From Pholiota molesta (lineage: Eukaryota > Basidiomycota > Agaricomycetes > Agaricales > Strophariaceae): a stretch of 64,000 nt of DNA. Under the pieces are notes generated by a model. That model was not told the origin of the DNA. It searched no databases and was given only the letters and a program-made list of their open reading frames with translations. Within the stretch, counting starts at the first letter, position 1, and every line of letters starts with the position of its first letter. Made by a program: the position numbers and the translations under genes. The DNA is taken from contig JACGCK010000029.1 of assembly GCA_014925825.1 (NCBI GenBank), positions 62,001 through 126,000 on the forward strand. Reading direction: 5' to 3'. Positions 43,340-55,344 of the stretch are shown here, piece by piece.

Positions 43340-45642
43340 GCCTTCATGTACGTTCACCAACTCTCTGGATTCTAAAAATAGAAACTTGGATTGATGTCCA
43401 GGCTGTTAATCGTTCTGGACATAAGTAATACGATATCTATTGCGTCCAACGTAGGCACACAGGTACAAGAGTACATCCGTGATAGATGGATGTTCGCATG
43501 CACAGCTGACATCAGAAAGAACAAGGTATATATGTGGAACAAAGCAATTTGAATAGTTCCGCCCATTCTGCGGCACCTGGCATGATAGCAATGTCATGCT
43601 CCTTCGCTGCCAATTGTGCGCACCTGTGGTACTGGCCGCCAAGTCAGCGATATTGTAGTGGCCATAAAGATTGCGCTGGAAGTCATCTCGTGGATCAGAT
43701 GGGATGTTGAACATGTTTTCTTTCTGAGTCCTGAGTCCCGTTGAATTTATGTACGTTTTCCATGGCGCGCTTATGTACCCCCAGTGCCCCCATCTGTCCG
43801 TCCTCAATCTTGACCTTTTTTTATGTTCTCAGATTAAGATTAAGTCCCATTCCTCAAGGTCCCATTTCTTTTGCGCCATTTGGTCCATGGACTCCGTCTC
43901 TCCGGATCCGTTCCACTATTGTGCTTTTTCGAGCGATTTGTGTCGGCGTTCACCGGCAACGTTCGCCGCCGCTCAAAAATTAAGCCACGACGCAGGCTGT
44001 ACAGTTTGACATAATCCAAATAACGTACTTCAAGAATCATATGTGCCGAAGGACGCTCCAGGAAAATAAGGTTTCTATTTATAGTACGGTACTCGCGCTT
44101 ATCCTCGCTTATCAAGAATCTAGATAATCAATTATCACCGTGGGCGCCAAAATATAGTGTTGGCCTGCAATATGCGGGACGGCTGGGTGAAAATGCGCCT
44201 GGGAAGTCTAAGACGTTGAAGAGGGAAGCGATATTGCAGGAGAATGTTTGAGTGGATTTAGAGCATGAGAGTCGGCACGGTGGGGAAGTAGGCTATCAAG
44301 ATGGGCGGGAGTGGGGTGTGTGAATGGGTAGAAGCGCAGGTGGCCAGTAAGTGGGTGAGCGCTAGTGGGACGGGCTCATGTGATACTTGTGGGTTGGGAA
44401 AGGACCGGGGGACAAGATAGCCGCGTAGCGCGATCGGCGAGGTGCATTTTGTCATCAAGAATTGCCATAATTAGATGGCTTGTTTGCATATGAAAGTATT
44501 GGAACATTTACCAGTGTACTTACTGGTTGAGTAGAGCTGCTTCAACGTATGGTGCAGTGACTGTGGTCTTGCAGACTCGGAACGTGTGCGAATATTGTAT
44601 GTTTGCGGGTAAATCTCGACAGAATTGTTCGAATCCACACTGATGTTCGCTGACTCGACGTTATTACTAACCTCGACAAGTCCACTCCTCTGCTCTTGCA
44701 TTTTATTCGACTCAACTTCCTCATAGACTCACATTCCCCAATAAAAAAATGGCTTCAGTAGTGTCCTGTGGAACAAGGAATTGGATGAACATGTAATACG
44801 CTGGGCCAAACATCGTCGAGCGCAAGATACTCAGAATCGAAGGCAAAGCGACGGTTGCGGCTCGAGAGGGAGCCGGCCATGCAAGTTAAATTGGTCGACA
44901 TGCCTTGGATATATTATACTAATCATACTATCGTTAGCCTGATTACACACTCTGTGAATTTGTATGTCAAAAATTGCTTCGAATGTCCCCGCTATGTCAT
45001 CTTGCAGTCTGACTATCTTGTAGGTGCATAGTCGTCATTATAACCAATACCGTCTTTGAACTTCTATATTTACGTCCTACGGCCGTGCCAATTTGCCGAT
45101 CATAAGCTAAGGATTCATTCCACGCGACATTCTGATCGCACTGGAGGCCAGGAGGACTGAGATGAAGCTTCACACCAGTGCCAGTGTGCAGCAGATCGAA
45201 CACTATTTCCGCAACAGATCAAGCTGACTTTGCTCATTTGGCTAGTTAGGTAACGTCTATGATCAATGGACGTTCTCAAGACTCTGGCTCGCCGGCGAAG
45301 CAGCAGGCACTTGGCTGGATCTCACGTATGCGGTAGCACGGAAATGTTGAGCCGACAACTGATATATATCTATAGTCAGCGCAGCTTCGTATCCTACAAA
45401 CGGCTGTGCGTGGTATCCGAAATACCAAATGCGAAGTGGACGTTGGGTGGAATACGACTCCGCACGGACATGCCAGGTTCAGACTCGGACAAGCCATTGA
45501 GGTCGTGGCGCTGCTTCTCGCCGAGGTCTTGTGAGGACTTCAGCTGAGATGCTCGACTTAAGTATAAGTAGCGTTCAAATCAACTTGTCTGGTATAGCTC
45601 TACTACTCGCTCATCTGCCATTGCAATCCTCACAATATTGCA
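43340..45642. other. 2.3 kb gene-poor region
   Basis: No gene, RNA or repeat recognised. Reading frames are short and composition is AT-rich. The right end probably holds the P450 promoter. Confidence 0.35.
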
Positions 45643-47828
45643 ATGACTAGCATTTCTCAGGTTGCTTTGCACTGTCGCTTGCAGGAGCTAGCGCTATTTT
45701 GCTATGGGCACTCAACTGTGCTATGCGGGCTCCTTGGCGCAAATTATCATACCCACCTGGCCCGCCTTCTAAAGGCATTATCTCTGGTAATAAATCAGAC
45801 GTCTCCGTCCCAATGCTGTGGCGCGTCTGCGCCGAGTGGGCAAATATTATGGTGCGAATCTTTGGCTGCGTATATTCTCAAAACGTGCTGAGTGTACATT
45901 GATTTCGATCAGGAAGCATCTTGTATTTGCGGGTTTCTAATAAACCTATGATTGTACTCAATTCATTGAAGGATGCGACCGAATTGCTTGATAAACGATC
46001 TCGCAATTTTCTTCGCGCCCGGATACGCCCATGTATAGTCTGTAAGTATCATTTATCTATAGTCTCATTGTACATTGCTCACAGATTCTGTAAAAGGATG
46101 GGATTTACCTTTGCAACTGCATTGAAGACATACGGCCCTGAATGGCGAACGCACAGGCGAATCCTTCAACAGACCTTCAAGCCCGAATCAGCTCTGGCAT
46201 ACAGACCGACTCAGACCCAAAAGATGCACGACGCGCTATATGAACTGTTAACGAACCCGAAGGATTTTGATGCCCATATCAGAACGTGAGTCTAATTATC
46301 ATTCGAATTATTTCCTCCGTTCAACTTCGGCCATGGAAATACCACTAGCTATGCTGGCGCTATCGTTCTCTCGGTCACTTATAGATACGATGTGTTGCCA
46401 AAGGACGACCGTTTAGTCGATCTATTGGAGAGTACCCGGCCGGCCTTTTCTCAAGGACCATCGCCCCGATGGTTGGTGAATACCTTTCCGTTATTACGCC
46501 ACGTTCCATCGTGGTTTCCTGGGTCCGGGTTCAAGGACTATGCGTCCTCTATAGAAAAGGTTCTTATGGAGCAACGAGAAACGCCATTCAAATACACCGC
46601 AGATTCTTTGGTATGTTAATCATTCGTATGAAATACGAGTCAAACTGATAACCAACTGTAACTTTAATCTATGCAAATAGGCATCAGGAAATACACGAGT
46701 CTCTGTAATTTCCGGATTCTTGGAGAAATGTCACTCGGAAGCGGATGTCAAGTTATTAAAGGAAGCCGCCGCAAGTGGATATGGTGGTATGTGTCTATAA
46801 TGCAGAAGCGGAGAGCTTTACTCATCCTTTTCTTTGTGGAAAGCGGGAGTTGGGACGGTAATATCCCATTCGAACCTCATGATTGAATTTCTGCTAATTC
46901 TTACATCTTAGACCGCTTCCTCGATAATGAATATCTTCATTGCCATGATTTCATTTCCGGATGTACAGAAGAAAGCACAATCCGAAATTGACCGCGTCGT
47001 TGGCAGCGATCGACTCCCAAATTATAGCGATCAGGCGTCTTTGCCGTATGTTACAGCCGTTCTGCGTGAAGTGATTCGTTGGAAGCCACTGGTTCCTCTC
47101 GGACTACCGCATGCCAGCAAAGACGATGATATTTACCAAGGATTTACATCCCAAAAGGCAAGTCTTTCACAACAAGTTCTGGCAGCATACTGCAGGCTTG
47201 AATGCAGCAACCCTTCCACAGATGCCATCCTTCATTACAATGTCTGGTAAGCAGGCAGAATAATGTTAATCTTGCATATGTACTGATTGTTCTCTAGGGC
47301 GATGACACGCGATCAGGAAAAATACAAGGACCCGGAAGCCTTCAACCCAGATCGATTCTTCGACGAGAAGGGAGATTTGAACGACGATGATGTTGGCTAT
47401 GCTTTTGGATTCGGTAGAAGGTGAGAATTGGCTCTAGGTTTTTTTTCACGGTTGGACGAGTTGATTTATTTGAATCATAGGATCTGTCCCGGTCGTCATC
47501 TAGGCTCTGCCTCGGTATATAACTTATTCTGGGATACATCATTCCGTAGCTCGTACTGACTGGACGCAAATAGGTTTGGCTCGCGATTGCTACCATCCTT
47601 TCCACTTTCAAAATTGGGAAGAACAAAGACTCGTCTGGCAATGAATTACCACTGGAAGTCAAGTTCATTGAAAATGGACTCCTTAGGTAGGCCGACAATA
47701 TATCGCCAGTCATTCCGCTCTGATGTTATGGATATTATAGTTATCCACTTCCTTTCGAATGTTCAGTGACGCCGAGGTCAGATCATGCTAGACAGCTTAT
47801 TACAGAGGCGCGCGAAGTTGAGGCTTAA
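45643..47828 (+). CDS. cytochrome P450 monooxygenase
   Basis: Twelve exons inferred by homology. Landmarks: LSLAGASAILLWALN membrane anchor, YPPGPPSKG hinge, LYLRVSNKPMIVLNS, GPEWRTHRRILQQTFKPE (C-helix WRxHRR), I-helix AGVGT|TASSIMNIF, ExxR in REVIRW, AMTRDQEKYKDPEAFNPDRF and heme loop FGFGRR|ICPGRHLG with the axial Cys. It ends GLLSYPLPFECSVTPRSDHA. Exons from 46085 on are 46085-46285, 46349-46610, 46681-46786, 46844-46857 (14 bases), 46912-47156, 47222-47246, 47298-47420, 47481-47514, 47574-47686 and 47741-47828. One intron has a GC donor (GCAAGT at 47157). One base is missing at each of 45665, 45846, 46007 and 47143, all in T runs or ATT. Substrate unknown; CYP family not assigned. Confidence 0.85.
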
Positions 47829-48018
47829 TGACATCTCGTTTTTCGTCTGTATTGTCGAATAGGTCCGAGACATTGGATCATCTTTGCAGGATACTAGTTT
47901 TCAATGAACTTCTGTTGGATAAGTCGTGTTGAAGTCTCGAATTGACTTGAATAACCCGTACTTCCTGGGAATTATAGAAGAAAGGCTCTCCCATGCAGGC
48001 TACTGCTCTTAAAGCGGC

Positions 48019-48135
48019 GGTGAGGTGGCCGAGCGGTCTAAGGCGCCAGACTAAGGATCAGAGTACTATGTACTCATCATCAACCGTCAGGTTATCTGGT
48101 CCTCCGGGGCGCGAGTTCGAATCTCGCCCTCATCA
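48019..48135 (+). tRNA. tRNA-Leu (AAG) with a 37-base intron
   Basis: Acceptor stem GGTGAGG pairs with CCTCATC (one G-U), discriminator A. D arm GCCGAGCGGTCTAAGGC, anticodon stem CCAGA/TCTGG, anticodon AAG at 48053-48055, long variable arm (TCCTCCGGGGC) and T arm GCGAGTTCGAATCTCGC. The intron occupies 48057-48093, after position 37 as in all nuclear tRNA introns, and contains a perfect hairpin GAGTAC-TAT-GTACTC at 48061-48075. Confidence 0.95.
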
Positions 48136-48348
48136 AACGTTTTTGCCTTGATATGCTTCTTGAGTTAGTTTTTGCTAAGTTGCGACTAGCTTGGGGGACT
48201 GAGCGCTTGAACTTCAATTTTTCAGAAGGGGAGGAGGCCAATCGTGCAATCCTTCCGCATTAGGTAGGCATTTTTCAGTGGCCTCCTCCGCTTCTGTTGA
48301 CATTGATGGCGAGCGCTGTCTGTTGTTTGGCTGTGTCCGTCATCATTC

Positions 48349-50177
48349 ATGGTGAGTCGTATGGAAGACAACGTCCTTTCATTGCTAATACGAGATCCTA
48401 CTGGCTCTGATTCACTCAGTCAGCGTTCGCAACGCCGTTCGAGAATGAGCTCTGCACGAACTACGTTCCTTCGACGCAGGATCGACGGCACATCAGAGAT
48501 CTCCTGATTGAACCCACAAAACGGTTGTCGCAATTAAAGGACAGGATATCCAAGCTTGAAAAGGCATTGGACATTCTAAAGCAGGAGAGAGATATTCTGA
48601 ACGACGAGATCCAGCAACATGTCCAGCTACTCGCGCCCATCCGCTGCTTGCCCGACGACATATTGACGGAAATATTCTTGGCCTGTCTCCCAGATACTCA
48701 CAACGCTGTTATGAGCTGCAGCGAGGCCCCACTTCTATTAAGCCTTGTCTGCAGCCGTTGGAGATTCCTGGTGTATAGTACACCTAGGTTATGGGCCAGC
48801 GTTCACATTGCATTTCCGTCTTTCCGAATCCTGCCCCCTGTGAGAAGCCCGGAAACTGCCAAGTATTATGAAGTCTGCGATGACCGAGTCGAGAAACATG
48901 AAGCTGCTGTACAGGCCTGGTTGGCCCGTTCTGGATCGTGCCCTCTTTCGATTTCGTTCCATGCGCCTGTTAACCCTGGGCCCTGGGCTGACTTTGCCCA
49001 GACAATAAGCGCAGGATATCTCGACATCATCTTGTGCTTCTCGCACCGCTGGCGTATTTTGGACATCAACATTCCGTATGGAAACCCATATAAGATCTTG
49101 ACCTCCATGCCGACAACGTCGGTACCCATCTTGAAGGACCTTCATCTGAAATTCTCTTCGGAATTATTGTTCACAGATGTTATAGAAGAATGGAGGACGA
49201 GTGGTCTGTTGCATGCACCGCAACTCCGTACTTTGGACATCCTCGATATTCCCTTCTCACCAACCTCCGCATCAAGTATCTCTTGGTCTCATCTTTCGTC
49301 GCTTAACTTGAAATATAACCCTCGATACAGAACCCCAATTCACGATCATCTTTTTCCCACTATCCAAGAGGTTTATGCCATTTTCAACAGATGTACTCGG
49401 CTAATCCATTGCACGTTAGACATTTTTGCTGGTGATACTTTTGGTGGGGCGATTCCAATAGGCATGATATCCCTCCCATTCCTCAAAACACTAGATATCT
49501 TTGAATCATCTTCTTCAATGTCGGCAGTCTTCGAATGCATGAGTGATCTTCCTGCACTCCGTGGGATATCGTATCAAACGAGGACGCGTGCCTCATATCG
49601 CCAGACATCCTCTTTGGTTACTCTGCTCACTCGCACCAACAATCAAATAACTTATCTTTCCACTCACCTCCAATCCTTCACTCTGGCCGATCTCAACACG
49701 ATATTCTCGCTAGTCCCGAATTTAACCCATCTCGTTGACGCGGTTCCACCCCCCTCAGCTCCATACAGACCATATCTCCCGGAGAGTTTCAACCTCTTCA
49801 GATTATCCCTCGAGCTGTTGGCGCCACTCAGCAGCGGCGAAATATACTGCCCGCGCCTCCAAGTATTGCACCTCAACAAGACGGATGAGCTCAACGATGC
49901 GAACATTCTGTCGTTCCTTCAACGCAGAATGGGCGCCAGCCAGTGCTCGAGCGGAAATATCCACCCGCTCAGAGAATTTCACGCCATATATTCGCGTCAG
50001 ATGGAGATCGACATAGAGGAGCAGTTGTCGGATTACATCGATAATGGAACATTGTCGTTGAACATTGTCTATGATATCAGCACTGGCCTGGACGATTTAG
50101 ATAATGTACAAATTGATCCCCATAACGCTCTCGTGAGGAGACCAGTTACAGCCATGATTCAGGCATGTCGAAGCTAG
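48349..50177 (+). CDS. F-box protein with leucine-rich-like repeats, paralog 1
   Basis: The first coding exon is only the ATG at 48349-48351, followed by a GTGAGT intron to 48419; exon 2 is 48420-50177. Total 586 residues. It starts SAFATPFENELCTNYVPS, then a coiled coil (SQLKDRISKLEKALDILKQE) and the F-box-like segment LLAPIRCLPDDILTEIFLAC with CSRWRFLVYSTPRLWASV. The rest has irregular leucine-rich repeats (LPFLKTLDIFESS; LTHLVDAVPPP). F-box proteins link substrates to SCF ubiquitin ligases through Skp1. This is one of a basidiomycete-expanded family; a second copy with the same structure lies at 57414-59304. Confidence 0.85.
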
Positions 50178-50507
50178 CACATGCCTGCTGCCATACAACG
50201 GGCTATGGCAGTTCTTGGTCCGTAGTCCGTACACTTGCATTTGTGGACCGAGAGATGCGATGGCAATATCGCTCAATAGTTTGTTTTCGTGAACGTCGCT
50301 CAAAAAAGCAAACCCCGACAAAGCTTTATCAAGCTGTAACGTGGATTGTATCGAAGTCACAGAACGAAAATTACCCGAGCATCCCAGATGGAAGCAGAGA
50401 TGCAACAAGACAGAGCATTTCAAAGTCCTCGGGGCGAGGATCTGGGCTGCTATATGAAGTCGATTATAACCCAGCAAATTGAGATGGAGAACATATGATA
50501 TCAACGT

Positions 50508-50515
50508 CTAGAAAC
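50508..50515. repeat. 8-base target site duplication, left
   Basis: CTAGAAAC immediately before the inverted-repeat element; the same 8 bases follow it at 53011-53018. Confidence 0.7.
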
Positions 50516-53010
50516 CACCTGCCATACCCAGCTGTTTGGTCTTATTAGACGGGAACAGAACGTCCCTGTTCGTGTCTAAATTGACCCAAGACGTGCCTCC
50601 GCCCGCTAGGGGCAATAACTACCCAATAATTACCTTCAATTCCCTCCCAAGTCCTGTCCCACGCGGTAAACCGGTACCCGTGGAGCGGGACTAATCCCAC
50701 AATCCCTTCCGGGCGTGTATCCGGCATCAACCCCCCGTCGCGCGCGCGCGCGTTGCCTATTTTGGGTGCGCGCATCACCATCTGATGCCACCGTCGCGTC
50801 CCGCCCTCTTGCCCGCTGGTGCAGAGAATGGGCTCTAGCTCAGTCCATTTCCATTCGTTCCTTTCGCTTTTTGGCATATAGGTAGATATAGTATATAGGA
50901 GTTATTATATAGTGTTTTAATGAGATTATATATGCTATTATCCATCAAAATAGAGATATCTCATACAGGGGAAGGAGGAGCACTGCCAGGTATATGCCTG
51001 GATCATATGGGTGGCTATATATCAAGCTGGGGATACTATCTACACTATATTGGGTGGTATTATACTGAGTTAGAGCTTCCCAAGTGTTGCCAGAAGTGAC
51101 CCATGGGGAGATCTAGAGGGAGGATGTCATAGGGCATGAAAGTAACATGTTCCAATGCTCTCAGTATCAATTCAATAGCTGTACATGGTGTATTCTACCT
51201 ATATAGCTTCATATCTGCAGCCAGATGTGCCACAGACACAGTCAGCCCTCTACTTTTGACTCATCTACCTGGTGATACATTGAATTATATCTCAGCACCA
51301 GGAACAGGTATCATCCTAATCTCTTTGGATTAGGGCTCCCCCAGGTTATATCTATCTATCCCTATCGCAATAATATAGCTAAGAAGGTTGGAACATGTGG
51401 ATAATGGTACCTGCAAAGGGCTTACATGCAGGTACCCATATATAGGGTATAAAAATTATTTGAGCGTATATAACAACGTATAGGGGTACTATGCCATACA
51501 TACATTGATTCCATGGAGTAATAATGATACCTTGCAGGTGGAACTGGGTCATGAGGAGGTGAGACATGCCAGACACGTCTAAAGGACGTATTCGGCCTAT
51601 AGAATTACGGGTAGGCGGTCTAAAAATCTGTAAAGCTAGGGTATGATAGCTCCAATGAATTCCTACAAAATGAGATAGGCCGGAAGGTAATCGAAGCAGT
51701 GTGTAGAAAGATATGTTGGAAACATTGTAAAGGACATCATTTTTAACACTGATCCAAACATAGGCACATAACTGCCCCAGCTATGCTTGATCTAGACCGA
51801 TATTCTGATCAATGTTTCCAACATATCTTTCTACCCACTGTTTCGATTACCTTCCGGCCTATCTCATTTTGTAGGGATTCATTAGCGCTATCATACCCTA
51901 GCTTTACAGATTTTTAGACCGCCTACCCGTAATTCTATAGGCCGAATACGTCCTTTAGACGTGTCTGGCATGTCTCACCTCCTCATGACCCAGTTCCACC
52001 TGCAAGGTATCATTATTACTCCATGGAATCAATGTATGTATGGCATAGTACCCCTATACGTTGTTATATACGCTCAAATAATTTTTATACCCTATATATG
52101 GGTACCTGCATGTAAGCCCTTTGCAGGTACCATTATCCACATGTTCCAACCTTCTTAGCTATATTATTGCGATAGGGATAGATAGATATAACCTGGGGGA
52201 GCCCTAATCCAAAGAGATTAGGATGATACCTGTTCCTGGTGCTGAGATATAATTCAATGTATCACCAGGTAGATGAGTCAAAAGTAGAGGGCTGACTGTG
52301 TCTGTGGCACATCTGGCTGCAGATATGAAGCTATATAGATAGAATACACCATGTACAGCTATTGAATTGATACTGAGAGCATTGGAACATGTTACTTTCA
52401 TGCCCTATGACATCCTCCCTCTAGATCTCCCCATGGGTCACTTCTGGCAACACTTGGGAAGCTCTAACTCAGTATAATACCACCCAATATAGTGTAGATA
52501 GTATCCCCAGCTTGATATATAGCCACCCATATGATCCAGGCATATACCTGGCAGTGCTCCTCCTTCCCCTGTATGAGATATCTCTATTTTGATGGATAAT
52601 AGCATATATAATCTCATTAAAACACTATATAATAACTCCTATATACTATATCTACCTATATGCCAAAAAGCAAAAGGAACGAAGGGAACTGGACTGAGCT
52701 AGAGCTCATTCTCTGCACCAGCGGGCAAGAGGGCGGGACGCGACGGTGGCATCAGATGGTGATGCGCGCACCCAAAATAGGCAACGCGCGCGCGCGCGAG
52801 GGGGCGTTGATGCCGGATACACGCACGGATGGGACTGTTCCCACAGTCCTCTCCGCTGTCACCGCGTGGCACGGGACTTGGGGGAATTAGAGGATAGTTA
52901 ATGGGTCGCTATTGGGCCTAGCAGGGGAAACGCCTAGTTGCGTCAAATTAGAAGGGAACAGGGCTTTCTGTTCCTGTCTAACATGACCAAACAGCTGGGA
53001 TTGGCAGGTG
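50516..53010. mobile_element. 2.5 kb long-inverted-repeat element, hAT-like
   Basis: Arms 50516-51726 and 51811-53010 are reverse complements over about 1.2 kb, with an 84-base unique centre. The ends are CACCTGCCA...TGGCAGGTG. Small frames are mirrored in both arms (for example 51136-51333 plus and 52204-52401 minus are identical), so they are a result of symmetry, not genes. No transposase is present. CTAGAAAC flanks both ends; eight bases matching nTnnnnAn is the hAT target pattern. A non-autonomous or fold-back DNA transposon is the best reading. A transcript across it would form a very long hairpin RNA. Confidence 0.85.
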
Positions 53011-53018
53011 CTAGAAAC
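53011..53018. repeat. 8-base target site duplication, right
   Basis: CTAGAAAC, identical to 50508-50515, directly after the right end of the inverted-repeat element. Confidence 0.7.
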
Positions 53019-53209
53019 TATAATATTGGAGGTCTTGCGTCACAGATTGGGACGCAGTCTATGACCAGTAATTAAGAATAATAATTTTGTCCACCTCAGA
53101 TTGCAAACCAGAGGAACCATCGCAGCTGTGCTGGAACACAAGGACAAAGAGACTTCAGCAACTATGAAAATTAACATACTAATGACAACTCACCTCACCC
53201 ATATAAAAA

Positions 53210-54540
53210 CTACCACATCTGCTCCCTAAATTGCCAAGGATTCTGTGTCCACATCCTCTTCTCCAAGACCAGATACTCCGTCACCCGTCTTCGCTCTGCC
53301 GGGACCCGCCATGGCTCGGGTTTATTGGCATCGATATCCCATTGCGGCGGAAGTCCGTTTGCACGCTTGTGCAGGGCGTTGCCCTTCGCGTCATACATTT
53401 CCAAGCTCTAAACACTTATTTAACACACTCAATATTTTGCGACCAAATAAAACGCTTACCTGTTCCGTATCGAACTTGATAAGGGCATGTACCATCAACC
53501 TGTTGCCGAATCGTGGTTCGCTTGGGCCGTAATAGCCTGGAGTGGCGCGCAACGACAGGATGCTCACAGGCGTGAGGACCCCGTGCATTTGCCAGATCAT
53601 CTTGCTGGATGTGTTTTGGGTCTTTGAGTTTTTGCACAGCGCCAGCATCTGTTCCTGGTATTTACTTGTCGTGAAACGCGCAATTTCTTTGGGATTTCGC
53701 CTGGGAGGGAAGAGTCGTCAGCACAGGTGAAAACGAGCAGTCGGCATTTAGAGCGTACTTGGCGAGCGCAGTATTCAGATCCACGTATGTTTCCAGCGCT
53801 ACTTGTTTGATGGGCTCAAGGAGGGCCGCCTTCCTGACTTTTGGTTGCCTCTTACTCCGTATCCATGCCTGCATTTTGTCCAACAAGGACAACTTGTCTG
53901 AGTCCTTCACTGCTGGCACATTTGTGTTTGCTTCGCGGAGCTGGTTGAGACTATAAGGGAAATGGTAACGGAATCGTCGGACAGAATGCAATGTATAACT
54001 CACGACATGTGATTCTTAAGTGAGTTTTGCATGTTGAACAAAATCGTCCTCAAAAACTGCCTGGGATTTTTTGCTAATTCAAGCGTGACGGGCCTAGGAA
54101 GTGCGACGTCTTTCTTGTGTGGAAGTAAAGAGTGCTAAGTTCAGGTCTCGAGGAATACTAACTGGGACGAAGAAAAACCCACCTAGAGTCTCCGGCATAG
54201 CTTGACCCCATGGGTCGATGGTAGGCATCAAATGCCCAAAAGCCATAATACGCTCGAGTTCCTCTGCTTGTTGAAGCTGATCCGCAGGCGAATTTTTTGT
54301 TGCATCAAATTTCCTTTCAGGTTTCTGCTTTGAAGGTGGGGCAAACTTTTCTGACGCGGTCTTGCGGACTGCCTTAGCGCCCTTTGGCTCTTTCTTCTGC
54401 ACAGAGGCGGCGGTGGCATATCCCCGAGAGAAAGCGTAGTGGGCGTAGCATACGGACGCTGACCGAGACGACGACGACGTTACGCGATTCAGAAGGCCCT
54501 GTTGGGTGCCAAGATACGTTCTGGAGAGACCCACGACCAT
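53210..54540 (-). CDS. mitochondrial ribosomal protein mL45-like (Tim44-like domain)
   Basis: Five exons (54540-54163, 54113-54004, 53950-53725, 53654-53460 and 53407-53210) splice in frame to 368 residues. The ATG at 54540 starts MVVGLSRTYLGTQQGLLNRV with an Arg/Ser leader to RGYATAASVQKK, a matrix-targeting sequence. A basic linker follows, then FVPKDVALPRPVTLELAKNP and a Tim44/mL45 alpha+beta domain: ETYVDLNTALAKY, VSILSLRATPGYYGP, RLMVHALIKFDTEQSLEMYD and VTEYLVLEKRMW, ending WQFREQMW. mL45 and yeast Mba1 anchor the mitoribosome to the inner membrane near the exit tunnel. Two introns rely on weak donors (GTTAGT, GTGCTG), but phase is kept. The gene lies just downstream of the inverted-repeat element. 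Confidence 0.75.
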
Positions 54541-54735
54541 TGGCGACGACGACGAGCAAAGCCGCTGGATGTTGACCGAATTTTCGGGAACGGAAGGGGT
54601 TGATTTGCACGTGCTTGGTATCGGCACCGGTCGGCCACGCGTCCGGCGGGCAACATTTCCAAAATTCTCGAGTATCCGGCTTGTCACTTAACCACCACCA
54701 CACTTTACCCGTTTTCTCGTCTATCCATCCCTAAC

Positions 54736-55344
54736 ATGGCTGTATGTCCTGCAATCTCCTATGAATGCGACCTCTTGCTCACTGTTATATCTAGCGTCAA
54801 TCCCGCGGTCGTTCTTCTGCTGCTCCCCGTGCAGCTGCTCCTCGTGCAGCGCCTGCCCAAACTCGCAGTGCTTCAACCGCAACTGCTCCTGCCGGCTACT
54901 CCGCTGCCCATCCCCCAGCGCCCCCCGCTGCTGCCGCCTCCCATGCAGCTCCATCCCAGGGCCCCGGAATGCTTGCCCAGATGGCTGCCACCGCTGGATC
55001 CGTCGCTGTAGGTTCGACCATCGGCCACGGTCTCTCCAGCATGCTGTTCGGTGGAGGAGGTCAGGCTACCGCTGCCGCCGAGGCTGCCCCCGTTCAACAG
55101 CAGAACACCGCCGGTGTCAGCTGCGAAATTCAGGCCAAAGGTGCGTTGTCAATCATTCATTATGGCAGTCTAAAAATACTGACTGATGTCCCCAGATTTC
55201 ACCAAGTGCCTTGAGAAGGCCGATCTTCCCTCTTGCTCATACTACCTCGAGCAACTCAAGGCTGTAAGTAGACTTCTATATTCCTGCGATCCTCGGTTTA
55301 TTGAACATCATTTCTAGTGCCAAGCTGCCGCTGCTCCTTATTAA
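54736..55344 (+). CDS. MIX17: CHCH-domain protein, CHCHD2/Mix17 family
   Basis: Four exons: 54736-54741 (six bases, ATG GCT), 54795-55140, 55196-55263 and 55318-55344; 148 residues in frame. It starts [19 protein letters not shown] with an Ala/Pro/Arg-rich leader, then the conserved hydrophobic core [18 protein letters not shown] and [16 protein letters not shown]. The twin CX9C motif follows: CEIQAKDFTKC and [11 protein letters not shown]. Such proteins are imported into the mitochondrial intermembrane space by Mia40 and oxidised there; human CHCHD2/10 also act at cristae and in stress signalling. The C-terminus is QAAAAPY. Length matches the family. Confidence 0.92.

Noticed and set aside
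50545..50877. Frame starting MPKSERNEWKWTELE as a transposase remnant
   Set aside because: It has no DDE or zinc-finger signature; the copy in the other arm diverges at its end. Kept only as part of the repeat.
51136..52401. Mirrored frames of 65 codons in both arms of the inverted repeat as genes
   Set aside because: They are identical only because the DNA is palindromic; no domain, no splice signals, and they sit inside a non-autonomous element.
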